From the NCBI GenBank assembly GCA_963575745.1, contig CAUYUJ010004750.1, positions 1 to 40,000 of the forward strand: a stretch of 40,000 nt of DNA, in the 5' to 3' direction. A program made the position numbers and the translations under genes. The stretch comes from Prorocentrum cordatum. Lineage: Eukaryota; Sar; Dinophyceae; Prorocentrales; Prorocentraceae. The notes under the pieces are model-generated. The model saw only the letters and a list, made by a program, of their open reading frames with translations, was not told the origin of the DNA and ran no database searches. Below, piece by piece: positions 1-10,434 of the stretch (its first letter is position 1; each line of letters starts with the position of its first letter).

Positions 1-519
1 GGCCCCTCGACCGCAAATTGTTGCGGAGCAGCAGGCACTGCGCAAGTGGGTTACACCCCAGAAATCTCAGTTGCTTCTGCTGTCCGCATTCTGGGACGTG
101 AAAGGGCACATGAATCAACTCGTTGCCAAGATGACGCGTCATGGTACAGTGCCGTCGACAGCGTCTCGCACAGTGCAGAAACAAAGCCTTGGGGCGCCCG
201 CTCGCCAGGTATCTGAAACGCCGCTGGCTTTAAGTGCGGCCATGGCCGCTCGGACGTCAACCTCGGTCCGTGGGCCCGCTGCAGACCTGATCCCGATCAT
301 CGTCCTCGCGGCCGTCAACTGCGCCTGGTAGCGATGCATCCGCGTGCTTGAGTTGAACAAATCTCGGACGAAGCTGGCGAGATATCGCCTGTGCGTCTCA
401 AATCTGGTCGGGCCTCTCCCCTTCCGCTTCCCGGCGCTGAGCTGCCCCTCGTCGTCGAAAAGGGTCCAGCAGCCTGTCCCCGCGTAGACTTCGATTGGCC
501 CGTAGGCCGCTGCCTTGTT

Positions 520-1080
520 GAAGGCGCTGCCTTGTTGAAGGCGTCGATCAGGTTAGCGGCGGAGTGGCGCAATCTTACGATCGACCCGGTCTTCTCGATG
601 CACCGCTCGAACGCCACCAACTCCAATGCAGTCCGCATCCTGGCTAGACTCTGCATCCACCCTTGCTCTGCCAGGCAGTCGCACACGCTCTTGGCGCCCA
701 CGCAGAAGCATGCTTTGACTTCCCAGATTCCGTCTATCATCGGTCACAGATATCGTTTTGCGCTGGCCACGCCGGGCGCCCCGTCGGCGACAAGCCCAGT
801 CAACCCAGCCCACATCATGCGAATCATGAACAGCTCGTCCTCTGCAATGTCAGAGCTTGAACCTCGGCCACCAGCAAGCTCCTGGCCACTCGCTGTGGCT
901 TGCCACTGAGATGTGACACCCATCCAGCAGGAGTCCGCGCGCGCTCCGGGATGCCCGCAGGGGCGATGCCAATCGCCGAACCACCCGTCGACCGCCCTTC
1001 TGGCCGATTTGCCCATGCTAAGGTGCTCCAGGCTACGACCACGGCCCAGCCCTTGAACGGCTCGACGCTCAACTTGTCGT
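520..1080 (-). pseudogene. Copia-type RNase H domain and polyprotein end (relic)
   Basis: A minus-strand reading gives KLSVEPFKGWAVVVAW, then STLAWANRPEGRSTGGSA, PAGWVSHLSGK and RVARSLLVAEVQAL between about 1075 and 850. This follows the copia RNase H pattern W-S-D-A-S-W ... S-T-G-G ... S-S-L-x-A-E. The Asp of the first motif is Thr here (W-S-T-L-A-W), while the Glu of the third motif is kept. After a frame change, CDCLAEQGWMQSLARMRTAL (about 680-620) and a piece ending LIDAFNKAA near 530 match the usual 'LADALTK' end of the polyprotein. Loss of the metal-binding Asp and the frame breaks indicate an inactive copy. Confidence 0.8.
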
Positions 1081-1109
1081 TCGGGTCCATATTTATATGT
1101 CGGGCCATC

Positions 1110-1850
1110 TGCTCTGGAAGATGGAGAACTGCGCTTGGTATCGCAGCGACGTCTGCGTCGCCGCCCATTGGATCTCGCCGGGAGCTCCTCTCAACAACGC
1201 CATCTCGCGGTCCGTCAGCTTCTCGCGCCGCTGCTTCGGGCGCTTGCTGGGGATGCCGATCTCCTTGATGTGGTCGATGAAAACTCCGTGTAGAGTCGTG
1301 CTCCGTCCACCCGCGTCCTGGCTGACTGTGCGCCCTGTCTATTTGAACTGTCCCTCTTCCCAGGGGGTCCAATTTGAAGCTGCACCTCCACGTCCATCCG
1401 GCGACGGCTGCTTTCGCCGGATAGCGAAATCTCCCACGCGCGTGCCGATGACGCCGCGCGCGCCATTCCCGTCGCTGAACACCCATTCGCATGGGTCCGA
1501 TGCGCATCCTTGGCCTCCGAGCTGCTCCATCAGCGCGTCCACGCTGTCGTGCCACAACTTGGGTGCTTGAACCATGCATGCGCTACGTTCCTCAGCCGGG
1601 CGAATGCTCTGACAGGTAGCCCGAGCTCCTCTGCCACCTCGCGTGCGGCCACGAAGACTAGCTGCCCGCCCGGCAACCCGCTGCCTTGCAGGGGCGCCGC
1701 CTGGATGTCGCCCTTCCTTAGCCTCGAGGACTTCATCGAGGCCAGCTGAGATATCGCGTTCCTGGCCCTTCTCGTCATGGTCGCCATGGTTGGCGATGCC
1801 ACTGGCTCGTCTCCGAGACGAAGATCTTGGCATCCAAAAGCCACCGGCCC
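1110..1850 (-). pseudogene. Copia-type reverse transcriptase (RVT_2-like), inactive relic
   Basis: The reading begins near 1835 with CQDLRLGDEPVASPT and continues to KGDIQAAPLQG at about 1716-1684. This matches the RVT_2 motif KGDVKAAFLQG and keeps the first catalytic Asp. A frame change near 1575 leads into PKLWHDSVDALMEQLG (about 1565-1517) and SDPCEWVFSDGNGARGVIG. The second catalytic motif, normally H-V-D-D, reads R-V-G-D at about 1444-1433, so the first Asp of the pair is Gly. A further piece, FIDHIKEIGIPSKRPKQRRE followed by IQWAATQTS (about 1285-1140), is the thumb/connection region. The enzyme is frameshifted and lacks a key residue. Confidence 0.85.
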
Positions 1851-2899
1851 GGTTTTGCTTCGGCTGCCCCCGTTGCCCCGCCCTCCTTTCAAGTCAGCAC
1901 TCATCACATCGTCTTCAGGACGTCCGCGGGATTCGCTCTGTTACATGGATGGTGGAAGCAATTTGAACGCGACATTTGATATCCAGTCGTGCACCTCCAA
2001 GCTTCGCCGCATCCATCTTGTCCGTCTGCTCGCTCTTTGTTGGCGATGGCTTCTGTCTTGCCTTTCTTCGACGACTTGGCCACGTAGCGCTCTGGTTGAC
2101 TGGCTATCATCTCCACGCTCGCCCAGCCCACCGCCTCGAACGTCGCCTCGATGAACTCCGCCCCGGCGCGAAGTGAAATGTCATGCGCCACCTCGGTCAC
2201 TGCGCGCGCGCCCAAACCAAATCCATCCCAACTGGCTGGCCCCAGTCCGTGGCCTCGTCGCCGGTGAAGACTCCAGACGCCGTGAGTGAGGGCACGAGCG
2301 GCGTCTTCATCCGCGTCCTCCTCTGTGTCTTCGATAAAGAACTGCGCTTCGGCTGGTGCTTCCCGCTCCGTGTCTGCCCGTTGCTTCCGGCGGGGGTCGG
2401 CTCCATCGGACCGGCATCGCTGTTATCTCCGCTGGGCGTCTGCTCTGTCGTCGACGCCTCCTCGCTCGGCCCGGGCTTCTGTCCGGCCGACGTGGCAACG
2501 GTCTCGCGCGCCTTCCCCTTGCTTCGTGGGGACACATAGGTTTTGCCTGGCCGACGTCGGCCCAAGGTCCGCGTCGGCTTCCCGTGAATTTTCCGGTTCT
2601 CGCCCTTCAGTGTCTCCGCGGTACTATTCTCGAACTTGGCCGCAGTCACTCTTTCCATGGTCGACTTCTCAAGTGAGACTCTGACGCCTCTCGGGACAAA
2701 CGGAAGCACTCGGTGTCTGGTGTCGGAGGTGGACTCAAACGTGGGCTATGCGGCCATAGAATTCGCCCTCCATCCAGTCGCTTCCCAGATCGCCATCACC
2801 AGGTGCTTTCGGTGAAACCTCGAGCGTGCAGGTCTCCTCCTTCGCGGGCGTGCCCTCCGTGTCCACGCCGATCACGTCGCTCTTGTTGAGGCTGCCAGG

Positions 2900-3365
2900 C
2901 ACCTCCACGAAGGTCCAGAGCGCGCCTTTCTCGCCCGCGAAAGTCTCCGCGCGCGCGGGCTGGCTGCCCGCGGCTGTCGCACCTCCAGCGGCGCGCCCCC
3001 ATCGTCGCCCAAACCATTGGGGATGGCTGCGGGCCCTCGCCGCACACCCTCGTGGTCTGCACTTCGAGCACGGTGCCTGGTCCAAACCAGCGCTCTCGAT
3101 CAATGCCGCGCTGCTTCTGCCCAACAGGTGCCGGCTGGTTCGCCCGTTTGCCGCGACGCCAGACGCGTGCCAACATGTCTGGCAGTATCCCCTGAACTCG
3201 TTGGCTTCGAGCAGCTGCTGCTCTGGCCTGAAGTTGCCTCTGGACCCTGTCGCCGACATTCGATGCCATCGCGCGCTTCGCCAAGTTCTCCTTGTAGCTC
3301 CTGCTCGCGAACTTCACCGCGTCCAGGTTCTGGCCCGGCCGATAGCCCACTGGGTCGGACAGTAA
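2900..3365 (-). pseudogene. Integrase C-terminal region with GPG-type motif (relic)
   Basis: The pieces CPTQWAIGRARTW (about 3365-3325), RVWRRGKRANQPAP (about 3165-3120) and RWFGPGTVLEVQ (about 3095-3060) follow the usual layout C-terminal to a copia-type integrase: a 'P..W.LGR.P' stretch, a basic 'R.G......V..WR' stretch, then a 'W.GPG.V' chromatin/SH3-like motif. They sit in two frames, so at least one frameshift separates them. Further downstream, to about 2200, the reading is rich in Lys, Ser, Thr and Pro and shows no fold I recognise; this is the usual linker between integrase and reverse transcriptase. Confidence 0.6.
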
Positions 3366-3689
3366 CGGTCGACCCGCTCCAAGGCGTCATGCGCATCCAA
3401 CGACTGGTCCACGGCCGTCTCCAGGTCTGTGCCGTGATCCCTGTGCAATGACTTCGCGCGCTCGAAGATGGCATTGCTCGCTCGGCTATCCCGATCTGTT
3501 GGTGCGCCCGAGTCGCGCAATGGTCCAGCGCTGCACCCTCGCCTGCGAGACTCTCCTGCGAAACGCTCCTTGGCGATCGTGGCGTAAGACTGCTGGCGTG
3601 CCGTAACTCTCAGAGAGTTGTCTCCAACGCGCCTCCAGCAGGACCTTCGCTGCGCAGTTCCTCGGCTCCTGCGCCAGGTCGCGGACATC

Positions 3690-3990
3690 GTAACCGCTGG
3701 CGCGAACTTGCTCGCATCGTCCACGATCGCGTGGTACTTTATCTTGGCGTCGTCGTTGACGACGATCCCCGTCGCGCCCATGCCCGCCACCTGCCAAAGA
3801 TCCTGGGCAGGTTGCAGCACCGCCGCAGGTCGCGGCTTCGGCACCTGGTTGTCGATGTACGAGCTGCACTTGATCTGCTTTGCCGCTGCCAAAGTCGTGG
3901 CCGATGCTCCCCGTCTCCGTGGCGCTCGCATCATTGCCCTCGGTGGCCGATGACCCGTGTTCCAATGATGCCTCATCGCAGCCTTCCGCG
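3690..3990 (-). pseudogene. Integrase zinc-binding region and start of catalytic core (relic)
   Basis: A minus-strand reading shows an HHCC-like zinc finger: a His-rich start (HHWNTGHRPPRAMMRA), about 20 residues, then KQIKCSSY. In intact integrases this last part reads C-x2-C; here the second Cys is Tyr, so metal binding is probably lost. It continues into KIKYHAIVDDASKFAPA, which matches the 'IVDxASxF' strand of the integrase core. Downstream the frame breaks. In a working element the protein would insert the cDNA into the chromosome. Confidence 0.7.
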
Positions 3991-4719
3991 GCTCGTTCTG
4001 CTTGAACGGCACCAGCTAAACCCATGCGGCCAGCTCCTCGGCCGTGAGCTCCAGCCCCTTGAGAGCGCCTCCTCGGTCCTGAGGACGCTGGTAAAACCCG
4101 TCAGTTCCGCCACAATGCACATCCATGCCAGCTTGGCCAGCCGCGGTGGGTATCTGCCTGTCCCAGTCGCGTCTCGCCCGAAGCAGTCAGCGCGCCCGTG
4201 CCCATCAGGAACAGGGTATCGCTTGCCCCGCAGCGTCGTGGCCAACTTCGTTCTGCTCGTCAATGCCGCCCGCGGCAAGTGGGCCAGGCTGCCCGCGCCT
4301 TTGGGTACGCCCAATGCTGCCGCACATCTGCTCGCCCAGCGCATCCACCCTGCAGCGCGCAGACCGCCGCGGGGGGCAGGCTGCTAAGCAGGTATGCCCC
4401 AAGATGTTGGTCGGCGATCTCGAGCGCGCAGTCGCGTCCCGACTGCTGGCCGAGGTCGGCGTCGTTCCTGGCGATTCGGACGTCCATCGCGTCGATCCTT
4501 GCGCTGGCGACCTGGCCCAGCAGGCATTTCTCCTCGGTGCCTGAATCGACCGGAATCTTCGCGCGCAGGCGGCATTCGCGTCGTTCACCTGGTCGACAAC
4601 CCAGGCGTAGTTCATCGCGTTGATCTCCTCCTTCGGACACTCGGCGTCGATCCTTCGGGCGCTCGGCGTCGATCCCGAACGCGACGACGTCGCGGGCCTC
4701 AGCGAAGCCCATGGCCCTT

Positions 4720-5380
4720 CCATCAGAAGCTGCCCCCCCCCGGCGGAAAGACAGCAGTCGCCTGGCGGGCAGCGGAGGGCGACCAACCTCTCCGGCTGAA
4801 GCGTCGACGCGCAGCCGGGCGAGATGCGGGGGCAATGCGATCTCCGCGCGGGCGACGCGCGACCGCAAGGGGGGCCGCCTGGACTGGGAGAGAGCGGGGG
4901 GCGCCAACGAAGAGGGCGAGATGCACCTCGGGACGCCGCGTCGCGGAGACCACGACGCGACCAACCGGTTGGGGGGGCGCGCCAAACCGCGCGAGGTGAG
5001 CTACAAGTGCGCGAGTTGCGGATTGGCGATGCTGCGCGCCCCGATTCGCGGAGCGCTGGGCAAGCGCCGACGGCGGGGGCCGCTTGGCCGACAGTCGGGG
5101 GCCTCGCGCGCGACGAGGTCACCCAGGAGAGGCGTTCGCGGCCACCCTCGGCGCCGGGAAAGGGGGGGGGGGCCAAGGGTTCGGACGACCCGTTCGCGAT
5201 GACGGGGGCCTCCGACGAGAGGGGGGAGTCGCCGCGCGCGGAGATCGAGGCGACCCGCGCTGCCGAGGAGCTGGAATCGTTGAGGGGCAGCGCCGCGCGG
5301 CCGGCCGACATGCAGGGCAGGAGGCGGGCGAGCTTGCGGCTCGGTGCTGGCTTCTCCGCGACAGCTGCTCCAAGCATTCT
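4720..5380. other. Strongly GC-rich block inside the dead retroelement
   Basis: Between the gag/protease-like part and the integrase part the sequence becomes much richer in G and C, with several runs of seven to ten C or G. The plus strand, not the minus strand, is then the more open one: an uninterrupted plus reading covers 4824-5576. One plus frame includes YKCASCGLAML near 5000. I do not recognise any product. It may be unrelated DNA inserted into the element, or simply its least conserved part. No flanking duplication was found. Confidence 0.35.
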
Positions 5381-6039
5381 GGGCCCCGCCGCGATAACTC
5401 TCAGCGGGTGCCCTCAATCTGTGTCACGGGCCAGACAACGCTCGCGACGTCGAGCTCCCTCCGCCTCAGGCCCTGGGCCTCTCGCGTGGATCCCTGGGGC
5501 CCTCGATTTGGCGGGTTTCGGTAACCTCGCCATTGCAAACTGTCTCGATGTCCATCGCCCACAAGCTGACTCCTGACTCGTCGTGCAACCGCTCGTTCGC
5601 GTCGAGGTCGTTCGTCCTGTCGACGCCCACTGACATCGAATCGCAATGTTCGGAATCCTCGATCGAGCTGTCGATCGCGATGGACTCGTCGCAGCTTCTG
5701 ACCCCTTGAAAATCCCGCACGGTTCGCGGATACTCCCAGGCCCTCCTGCCAGAACGGTACCTGTCGCATGTAATCGCCTCGTTCCGACTTCACTAGCCCC
5801 CCCCCCCCCCTACACTCGTGGATGGCGTCGAAAGACATATCCAGTGACGCGATGGCAGCTTCGTCATTCTCCCCCATCGCCGCAGGAGGAGGAGGCGATG
5901 CCCCTAATCAGCGGCGACCGCGGGTCCGTCCTGCTCAGCGTTGCGCGCGCCAAGCGCCTGGCATAGGTTCTCGGGCTTCCGCCGGAAGTCTAGCGCCCTG
6001 TGCATCGGGAGCTCCTTGCCGCGCGTGTCTCCAGCCATG

Positions 6040-6440
6040 CCGACGCAGAGGCGATCCGTCGTGATCCGCCTCAGTTCGACGAGTTCGTCCGTCGCGATCT
6101 TGGCGAAGCAGGCCGTCCCAGCGGCAAATTGGACGATGGCCCCTCAGCGCCTCTGGAGTGAGCGGGGCCCAGCGGCGGCGCATAGCGGTTATTCTGCGTA
6201 ATCTGCGCGTGCTCGACAACATTGAAGCCATCTGCTTGGAAGAGCTGGGTCGCCCAGCTTGGGCACTTCTCTGCGCCCCGATCGCAAATCCAAATTTCGG
6301 CCGGTCGGTCGCATCGATCGCCGCGCAACTGGCACCCACGCTCGCAGCCCTCAGCTTCTCGACGATCTTCTCCAGAGCCTCGATGGGGCCGAAGGTCTCC
6401 GTCGCGCCGCAGTCTGGACAATGCGTCGTTCCATCTCGTA
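6040..6440 (-). pseudogene. Aspartic-protease-like domain of the retrotransposon
   Basis: A minus-strand reading contains DCGATETFGPIEALEKI near 6415-6365. It matches the D-[CST]-G-A active-site motif of retroviral-type aspartic proteases in the version with Cys at position two. It is followed by DATDRPKFGF at about 6325-6290, a conserved stretch of this element type, and by a conserved-looking VELRRITTDRL near 6070. The reading needs frame changes between these pieces. In a live element this domain would cut the Gag-Pol polyprotein. Here it is a relic. Confidence 0.6.
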
Positions 6441-6599
6441 TTCGAGCACAGCCAGATGCGTTCAATGGCGAAGGCCATCGCCCCATCGTGAAGGACGCGA
6501 GAGAACCAACTCCTCGCGCTCTTCGTCCGCCGACTCGTCGTCCAGGTCGATCTCGTAATTCGTTGGGGATGTCATCCCAGATGCCGTAACTGAAAACCA

Positions 6600-7690
6600 T
6601 GGCGCCTGCCTGGTGGGTTCTGTCCATGGCTGCTCCACTCTGGATATTATCCTTGTTCTTTCGGCAATTCTCCACTCTGGTTATTCTCTTTGCTCTTCGG
6701 GCAGAAGAGGTATCCCTTCGGGTGTATTGCTGCCTCGTGTATGGGCCTGCCCATCAGCGTCTAGTCGAGAAGCTCAAGCAAGATCTTGTGGCCAACAACT
6801 TGCCCCAAGAGTTTTCGTCCTTCCTCGGTAATTCATCTACAACCATCCGTCTTTCACCAGGGAGCGCCGCCGCCAGCCTTGCCCAGGATACTGATTTGTC
6901 GCGATGGCTAAGGCCAGCCACGTGCCACTCCACTCGATTCCGGTATCCCGGGGATCGAACTCCGTCCCCGTCACATGTCGGACGGTTGTCATTGTCGTGC
7001 TTTGTGGGGCCCGTTATGATGCTATTCCCGATGGCTTTCTCACTGCCGGCGTCAGCCTCGATTCTGTCAGGTTCGCGGATCTGACTGTTTCTCTTCAGCA
7101 CGAGTGGCGGGCCAGTCTCGTTCCTGCCCGCCCCGTCTGAAACCACTCAGCACGATCTCTGCGTATGTGATGGTCTACGTTATTATAATACTTGTGAGTA
7201 TCACTCTGGCACGGGCTCTCTGGAGCTCGCAAGTGGCTCAAATGACCGCCCAAAGGTGGCCCAAAGGGGCCCATCGAGCACGCCTGCTGCAAGCAGCAAC
7301 TGTGTTTTCAGGGAGGGGGGCGGCCACTTGCGCAACTCTCGCCACTGTCGTGGGCCCCTCGGAGGCCCAGCGGAGCGCAGGTCAGAGTTGATCTAGACGA
7401 GACCTCGCGGTTCCATGGGGTGCGTGCGCCGAAGTGCGGTTCGAGTTGCGAGTGGCGTGAGTGGGTGGCGTTGAATGTGGCCAGACGTTGTTTGGACATG
7501 TTTGGACAAACGTTTAGGAGTGCGACCGATCTCTCAACGGTGTTCTACTATATGTCGCGCAAACGTTGGTAGCCGCCTCGAGCGTGCAGACAGTTCGGTA
7601 CGTCTCTGGTCAGTGTTGGATAAGCTTCCATCATCTGTTCCCTCCCAAACAAAAGATGTTACCCAACTGTGAAGTCCAAGAGAGGCCTTC
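6600..7690. other. No gene recognised
   Basis: About 1.1 kb of ordinary complexity to the right of the retroelement. In the element's orientation this is where its untranslated leader and 5' LTR would lie, but I could not match it to any sequence at the left edge. Short readings occur on both strands and resemble nothing I know. Confidence 0.4.
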
Positions 7691-8660
7691 CATGGCATGT
7701 GCTCCCCGAGCGCCGCCCCGCCAACCCCGCCGTGCCCGAGCACCCCCCCGCCGACCCCGCCTTTCCCCCAGCCGCTGCCCCCCTCCTGCGCTCTTAGCGT
7801 TCCCATCGGTGGCGGATTCGCGCGGCAGCGCAATTGGATTACTAAGCACGGGCTAGTGTGAAAGACAGCAGGCAAGCGCTAAGCTACGCTTGCTTGGTTC
7901 AGAATGTCTGCGGACATGTGTGTTAATGGTAATGGCTAGGAAGATGAGGAGGATCACGAAGAGGAAGCAGGAGGACGGGGGCCAGAGGGAGAGGGAGGAC
8001 GGAAGACGGAGGACAAATGGGGATGGGGGATGATGATGGGGAGGAATTTAGGGAGGAGGGGGAGGAGGAGAGGGAAGAAGAGGATGAGGAGGAGGAGGAG
8101 ACAGGAGCGAGGAGGCAGTAAGCAAAAGGAAGGCTGCGGCGGTGGAGAAAAAACTCCTCCTCCTCCTCCCGCGCCCAGAAGAGTGCCTCGGCGAGTGGGC
8201 GCCAACTGGGGCCAAGGGGGAGCGGGCAGGACGGGCGGGCAAGGCCGTAAGTGCAAATCTCCTCTCGGCCACCCAAAGAACATAACGTTTCCCGTATGCC
8301 AGCCAGCACATCACCATCTTCAAAGTCACTGCCATTGCGTCCTCCTCCTTTTCCTCCTCGCCCAGAGCCGAGGTAGAAGTGTGCTTGGCTCCTCCAACCT
8401 CTGGCCGCTCTGTCGATGAGGCCCCCCCCTAGAAACACAGAGATGCCGTGGGTGCTGTAAGCGAACTCGGTCCCGTAACGTTAGTGGCCTGAGACAGCAA
8501 GGAAAATCCAGCTCCACCTCATCCCCTTCGCCTCCCCCTCCCTCCTCCATCCTCCTCCTCCTCCTCCTCCGCCTCCACCGCCACTCACCCTCATCGTCTC
8601 CTCCTCTCGGAGCAGGGCAAGTAGAGGCGACGGTAGCTCAAAATCGATCCCACGACCCCT
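7690..8660. repeat. Purine/pyrimidine-biased low-complexity region
   Basis: A C-rich stretch (about 7690-7800) is followed by a long purine-biased tract of GGA/GAG type on the plus strand (about 7937-8125). Pyrimidine-biased TCC tracts follow (about 8150-8170, 8336-8362 and 8505-8615). Open readings here (poly-Ser, Arg-Gly, Pro-rich) come from composition. No gene is supported. Confidence 0.75.
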
Positions 8661-8862
8661 CCAAAGGTGAAAACGCACACACCTGCCGAGCTGCTTTCAT
8701 CAGTGGCGACGAGGGCCCCCCCGTAGGCCAACTACTGTTGTCTTAACTGGCCCTCCTCTGATCCTCGTCCTCCTCCTCGCCGATCTGCTCCTTCCCCTCC
8801 TCATCCTGGTCAGCTCAGGGGCGACCAGGATGACCACGAGTTCCTCGCGCCCTCGCTCTCGT

Positions 8863-8992
8863 CGACCATCCCCTCCGACTATCTTCTTCGACCGTCCTCT
8901 CCGACCATTCTCTTCGACCATCCCCTTCGACCACCCTCTTCGGCCATCCTCGCCGACAATCCCCCCCGACCATCATCTTAGACCATCCGTGC
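8863..8992. repeat. 13-bp tandem array, about ten copies
   Basis: Ten successive 13-bp units of the form CGACCATYCYCTT fit end to end (for example CGACCATTCTCTT, CGACCATCCCCTT, CGACCACCCTCTT, CGGCCATCCTCGC). It begins about 80 bp downstream of the eS8 stop codon and so may lie in its 3' flank or untranslated region. Three units make 39 bp, which explains the repeated peptide in one frame. Confidence 0.8.
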
Positions 8993-9070
8993 CCTGCTCC
9001 TCCTCTTCGACCATCCTCTCTGGATCTCTCTCCGAGCCACACCGCCGTAACGCCGCGCGCCAGGGCCCTC

Positions 9071-9694
9071 TCACTGCTTCTTCTTCTTCTCGAGCTTCCT
9101 CTTGTAGAACGTCAACTCGTCACCCTCGAGGACGTAGCCGTCGCAACGGCCGCTCTGCCCCGGGCGGGAGGCGATGCACGCGAGCAGCCGGCCGCTCTGG
9201 AACTGGTCCTCGACGCCCGGGTCCAGCTTCTGCTTCGACGCCAGGTACTTCTGCTTCGCCATGACGTGGTGGCTCCTCTTGACCTCCTCCTCGCCCTCCT
9301 TCTTGACGGGGGCCCCCTTAACCTTCTTGCCGAGGTCTACGCCGTACTTCTTGAGGTAATACTGCTTGAAGGGCTGCGCATCGATCTGCACGATTGCGTT
9401 CTTCACGAGGGTCTTCGTACGCACGAGCTCGTTGCTGCTGGCGTTGTAGACGACGTCCAGGACGCGCACCTTCTTGGTGCTGTTCTCGGTCCCCCACGCG
9501 AAGTTGCCGCTGTCCAGGCGGAGGGCGCGGTACTTCATGTTGCCCCCGCGGCCGCGCACCGGGCGCACGCGCTTGGAGCCCAGCTTGCAGTGGGCCCACG
9601 GTCGGCCCATCTCGTACTTGCGCTTCTTCTGGTGGATGTTTCTGCGGCCGCCGGTCTTGCGGTGCTTGTGGCGGGAGTCGCGCGAGATGCCCAT
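9071..9694 (-). CDS. RPS8: 40S ribosomal protein eS8
   Basis: The product is a 207-residue structural protein of the small cytosolic ribosomal subunit, the usual eukaryotic eS8 length (around 200-210). The N-terminus [16 protein letters not shown] is the conserved eS8 start. It is followed by [17 protein letters not shown] (about residues 24-40), [20 protein letters not shown] (about 50-69), the family signature [19 protein letters not shown] (about 81-99), [13 protein letters not shown] (about 169-181) and [21 protein letters not shown] longer in-frame reading starts further upstream, but the eS8 signature fixes the start at 9694. There is no intron or frameshift. A poorly conserved Lys-rich segment near residues 120-150 is shorter than in animals. 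An apparent spliced-leader relic lies 75-90 bp upstream. The gene stands alone; dinoflagellate ribosomal genes are often in tandem arrays, but no second copy is seen here. Confidence 0.97.
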   Translation of the reverse strand: MGISRDSRHKHRKTGGRRNIHQKKRKYEMGRPWAHCKLGSKRVRPVRGRGGNMKYRALRLDSGNFAWGTENSTKKVRVLDVVYNASSNELVRTKTLVKNAIVQIDAQPFKQYYLKKYGVDLGKKVKGAPVKKEGEEEVKRSHHVMAKQKYLASKQKLDPGVEDQFQSGRLLACIASRPGQSGRCDGYVLEGDELTFYKRKLEKKKKQ

Positions 9695-9768
9695 GGCCCC
9701 GACGGATCGCTGGAGCGGCGGTCGGCGGTGGACGTGCGAGCGCGGGCGGGGCACTGAGAGGGTTTCGC

Positions 9769-9795
9769 CTGGAGCCAGAATGGAGCAGAATGGTC
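9769..9795 (-). promoter_or_regulatory. Probable relict dinoflagellate spliced leader upstream of eS8
   Basis: On the minus strand, 9783-9769 reads CCATTCTGGCTCCAG, matching the last 15 bases of the dinoflagellate spliced leader (CCATTTTGGCTCAAG) at 13 of 15 positions by my count. Immediately 5' is a second partial match, CCATTCTGCTC. A leader copied into the genome this way is expected when a trans-spliced mRNA has been reverse-transcribed and reinserted, as known for dinoflagellate genes. It lies 75 bp upstream of the eS8 start, within the likely 5' leader. Confidence 0.55.
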
Positions 9796-9799
9796 GCGG

Positions 9800-10190
9800 A
9801 GGAGGGCGCCGGGAGCAGCACAAGGATCCTCGGTGAGAGGGTGCGGAGGCGCAACAGGAGGTCGACGAGGCTGAGCGGCAGCAGGAGGCTGAGGAGGAAG
9901 GGGACGAGCAATCATAGCGCACTCAGCCCTGTGACCACCACGAAAGTTATTGAGGCACCGCGCTCTCGCCAAGAGGAACCACACTTCCGCCCAGGACTTC
10001 CCCCATATTGCAGCCAAGTCGCACGAGAGGGCGTTGCTGTAAGGATGCAAGGGCCTTGGAGGGCCATGTTGGCGTTTTCGAACGGGGCTGGCCAGCGAGA
10101 GTCGCCACAGATGGGCCGAAGGGTCACGGATGCAAGGGTAGCCTTGGAAAATTGTTCATCCTTACTATGCAACTTAAATCGGGCGTTGGC
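9800..10190. other. No gene recognised
   Basis: This is the 5' flank of eS8. No recognisable coding potential, TATA-like box or tandem repeat was seen. A plus-strand reading that runs from opposite eS8 into this stretch is a shadow of the eS8 codons. Confidence 0.5.
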
Positions 10191-10193
10191 GAA

Positions 10194-10356
10194 ACTGGGT
10201 TTAGTGGGACCTGGTTTAGTGATATGTACTGGGGGACGCCCCCGCCCCGTTCCACTAACCGGAACTGCCGTCAGCCGAGAAATACCAGCTACGGCAGACC
10301 TGGTTTACTGATCCTGGCCAATTTAGGGGCCCTGGGGCCCTACCACTAAACCGGGT
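10194..10356. mobile_element. Small foldback element with TTTAGTGG ends
   Basis: The left arm ACTGGGTTTAGTGG (10194-10207) matches the reverse complement of CCACTAAACCGGGT (10343-10356) at 12 of 14 positions. Inside there are a second inverted pair (CTGCCGT and ACGGCAG around 10264-10300) and direct echoes of CTGGTTTAGTG/CTGGTTTACTG. No target duplication was found. It is likely a non-autonomous foldback element or a structured intergenic repeat. Confidence 0.4.
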
Positions 10357-10434
10357 CCCCTTACCTGGGGTCCTGGCTGTACCCGAAAAACTGTATCTGG
10401 AACTCGGGCTCTCGCTTCGGACTTCCCCACGACG

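Larger units (their letters stand above)
300..6600 (-). mobile_element. Decayed Ty1/copia-type LTR retrotransposon (internal region)
   Basis: Read on the minus strand from high to low coordinates, the region gives pieces of a copia-type polyprotein in the standard order: aspartic-protease-like domain (about 6440-6040), integrase zinc region and core start (about 3990-3690), integrase C-terminal part (about 3365-2900), reverse transcriptase (about 1850-1110) and RNase H (about 1080-520). The pieces lie in different frames and are separated by stops, so no intact gag-pol remains. Several catalytic residues are substituted (see the domain entries). The order protease-integrase-RT-RNase H is that of Ty1/copia rather than Ty3 elements. 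I could not find matching LTRs; the 3' LTR probably lies left of the window. Family assignment rests on motif recognition by eye. The protein coded between 5900 and 4000 is too degraded to assign. Confidence 0.85.

Noticed and set aside
6930-6980. tRNA-like T-arm (GTTCGATCCC on the minus strand)
   Set aside because: The stem does not pair and no anticodon or acceptor arms could be folded around it.
6600-7690. 5' LTR of the copia element
   Set aside because: No matching sequence was found at the left end of the element, and no TG...CA-bounded repeat pair could be set.
9394-10311. 305-codon plus-strand reading opposite eS8
   Set aside because: Its first part is the antisense of the eS8 codons and the rest has no recognisable content.
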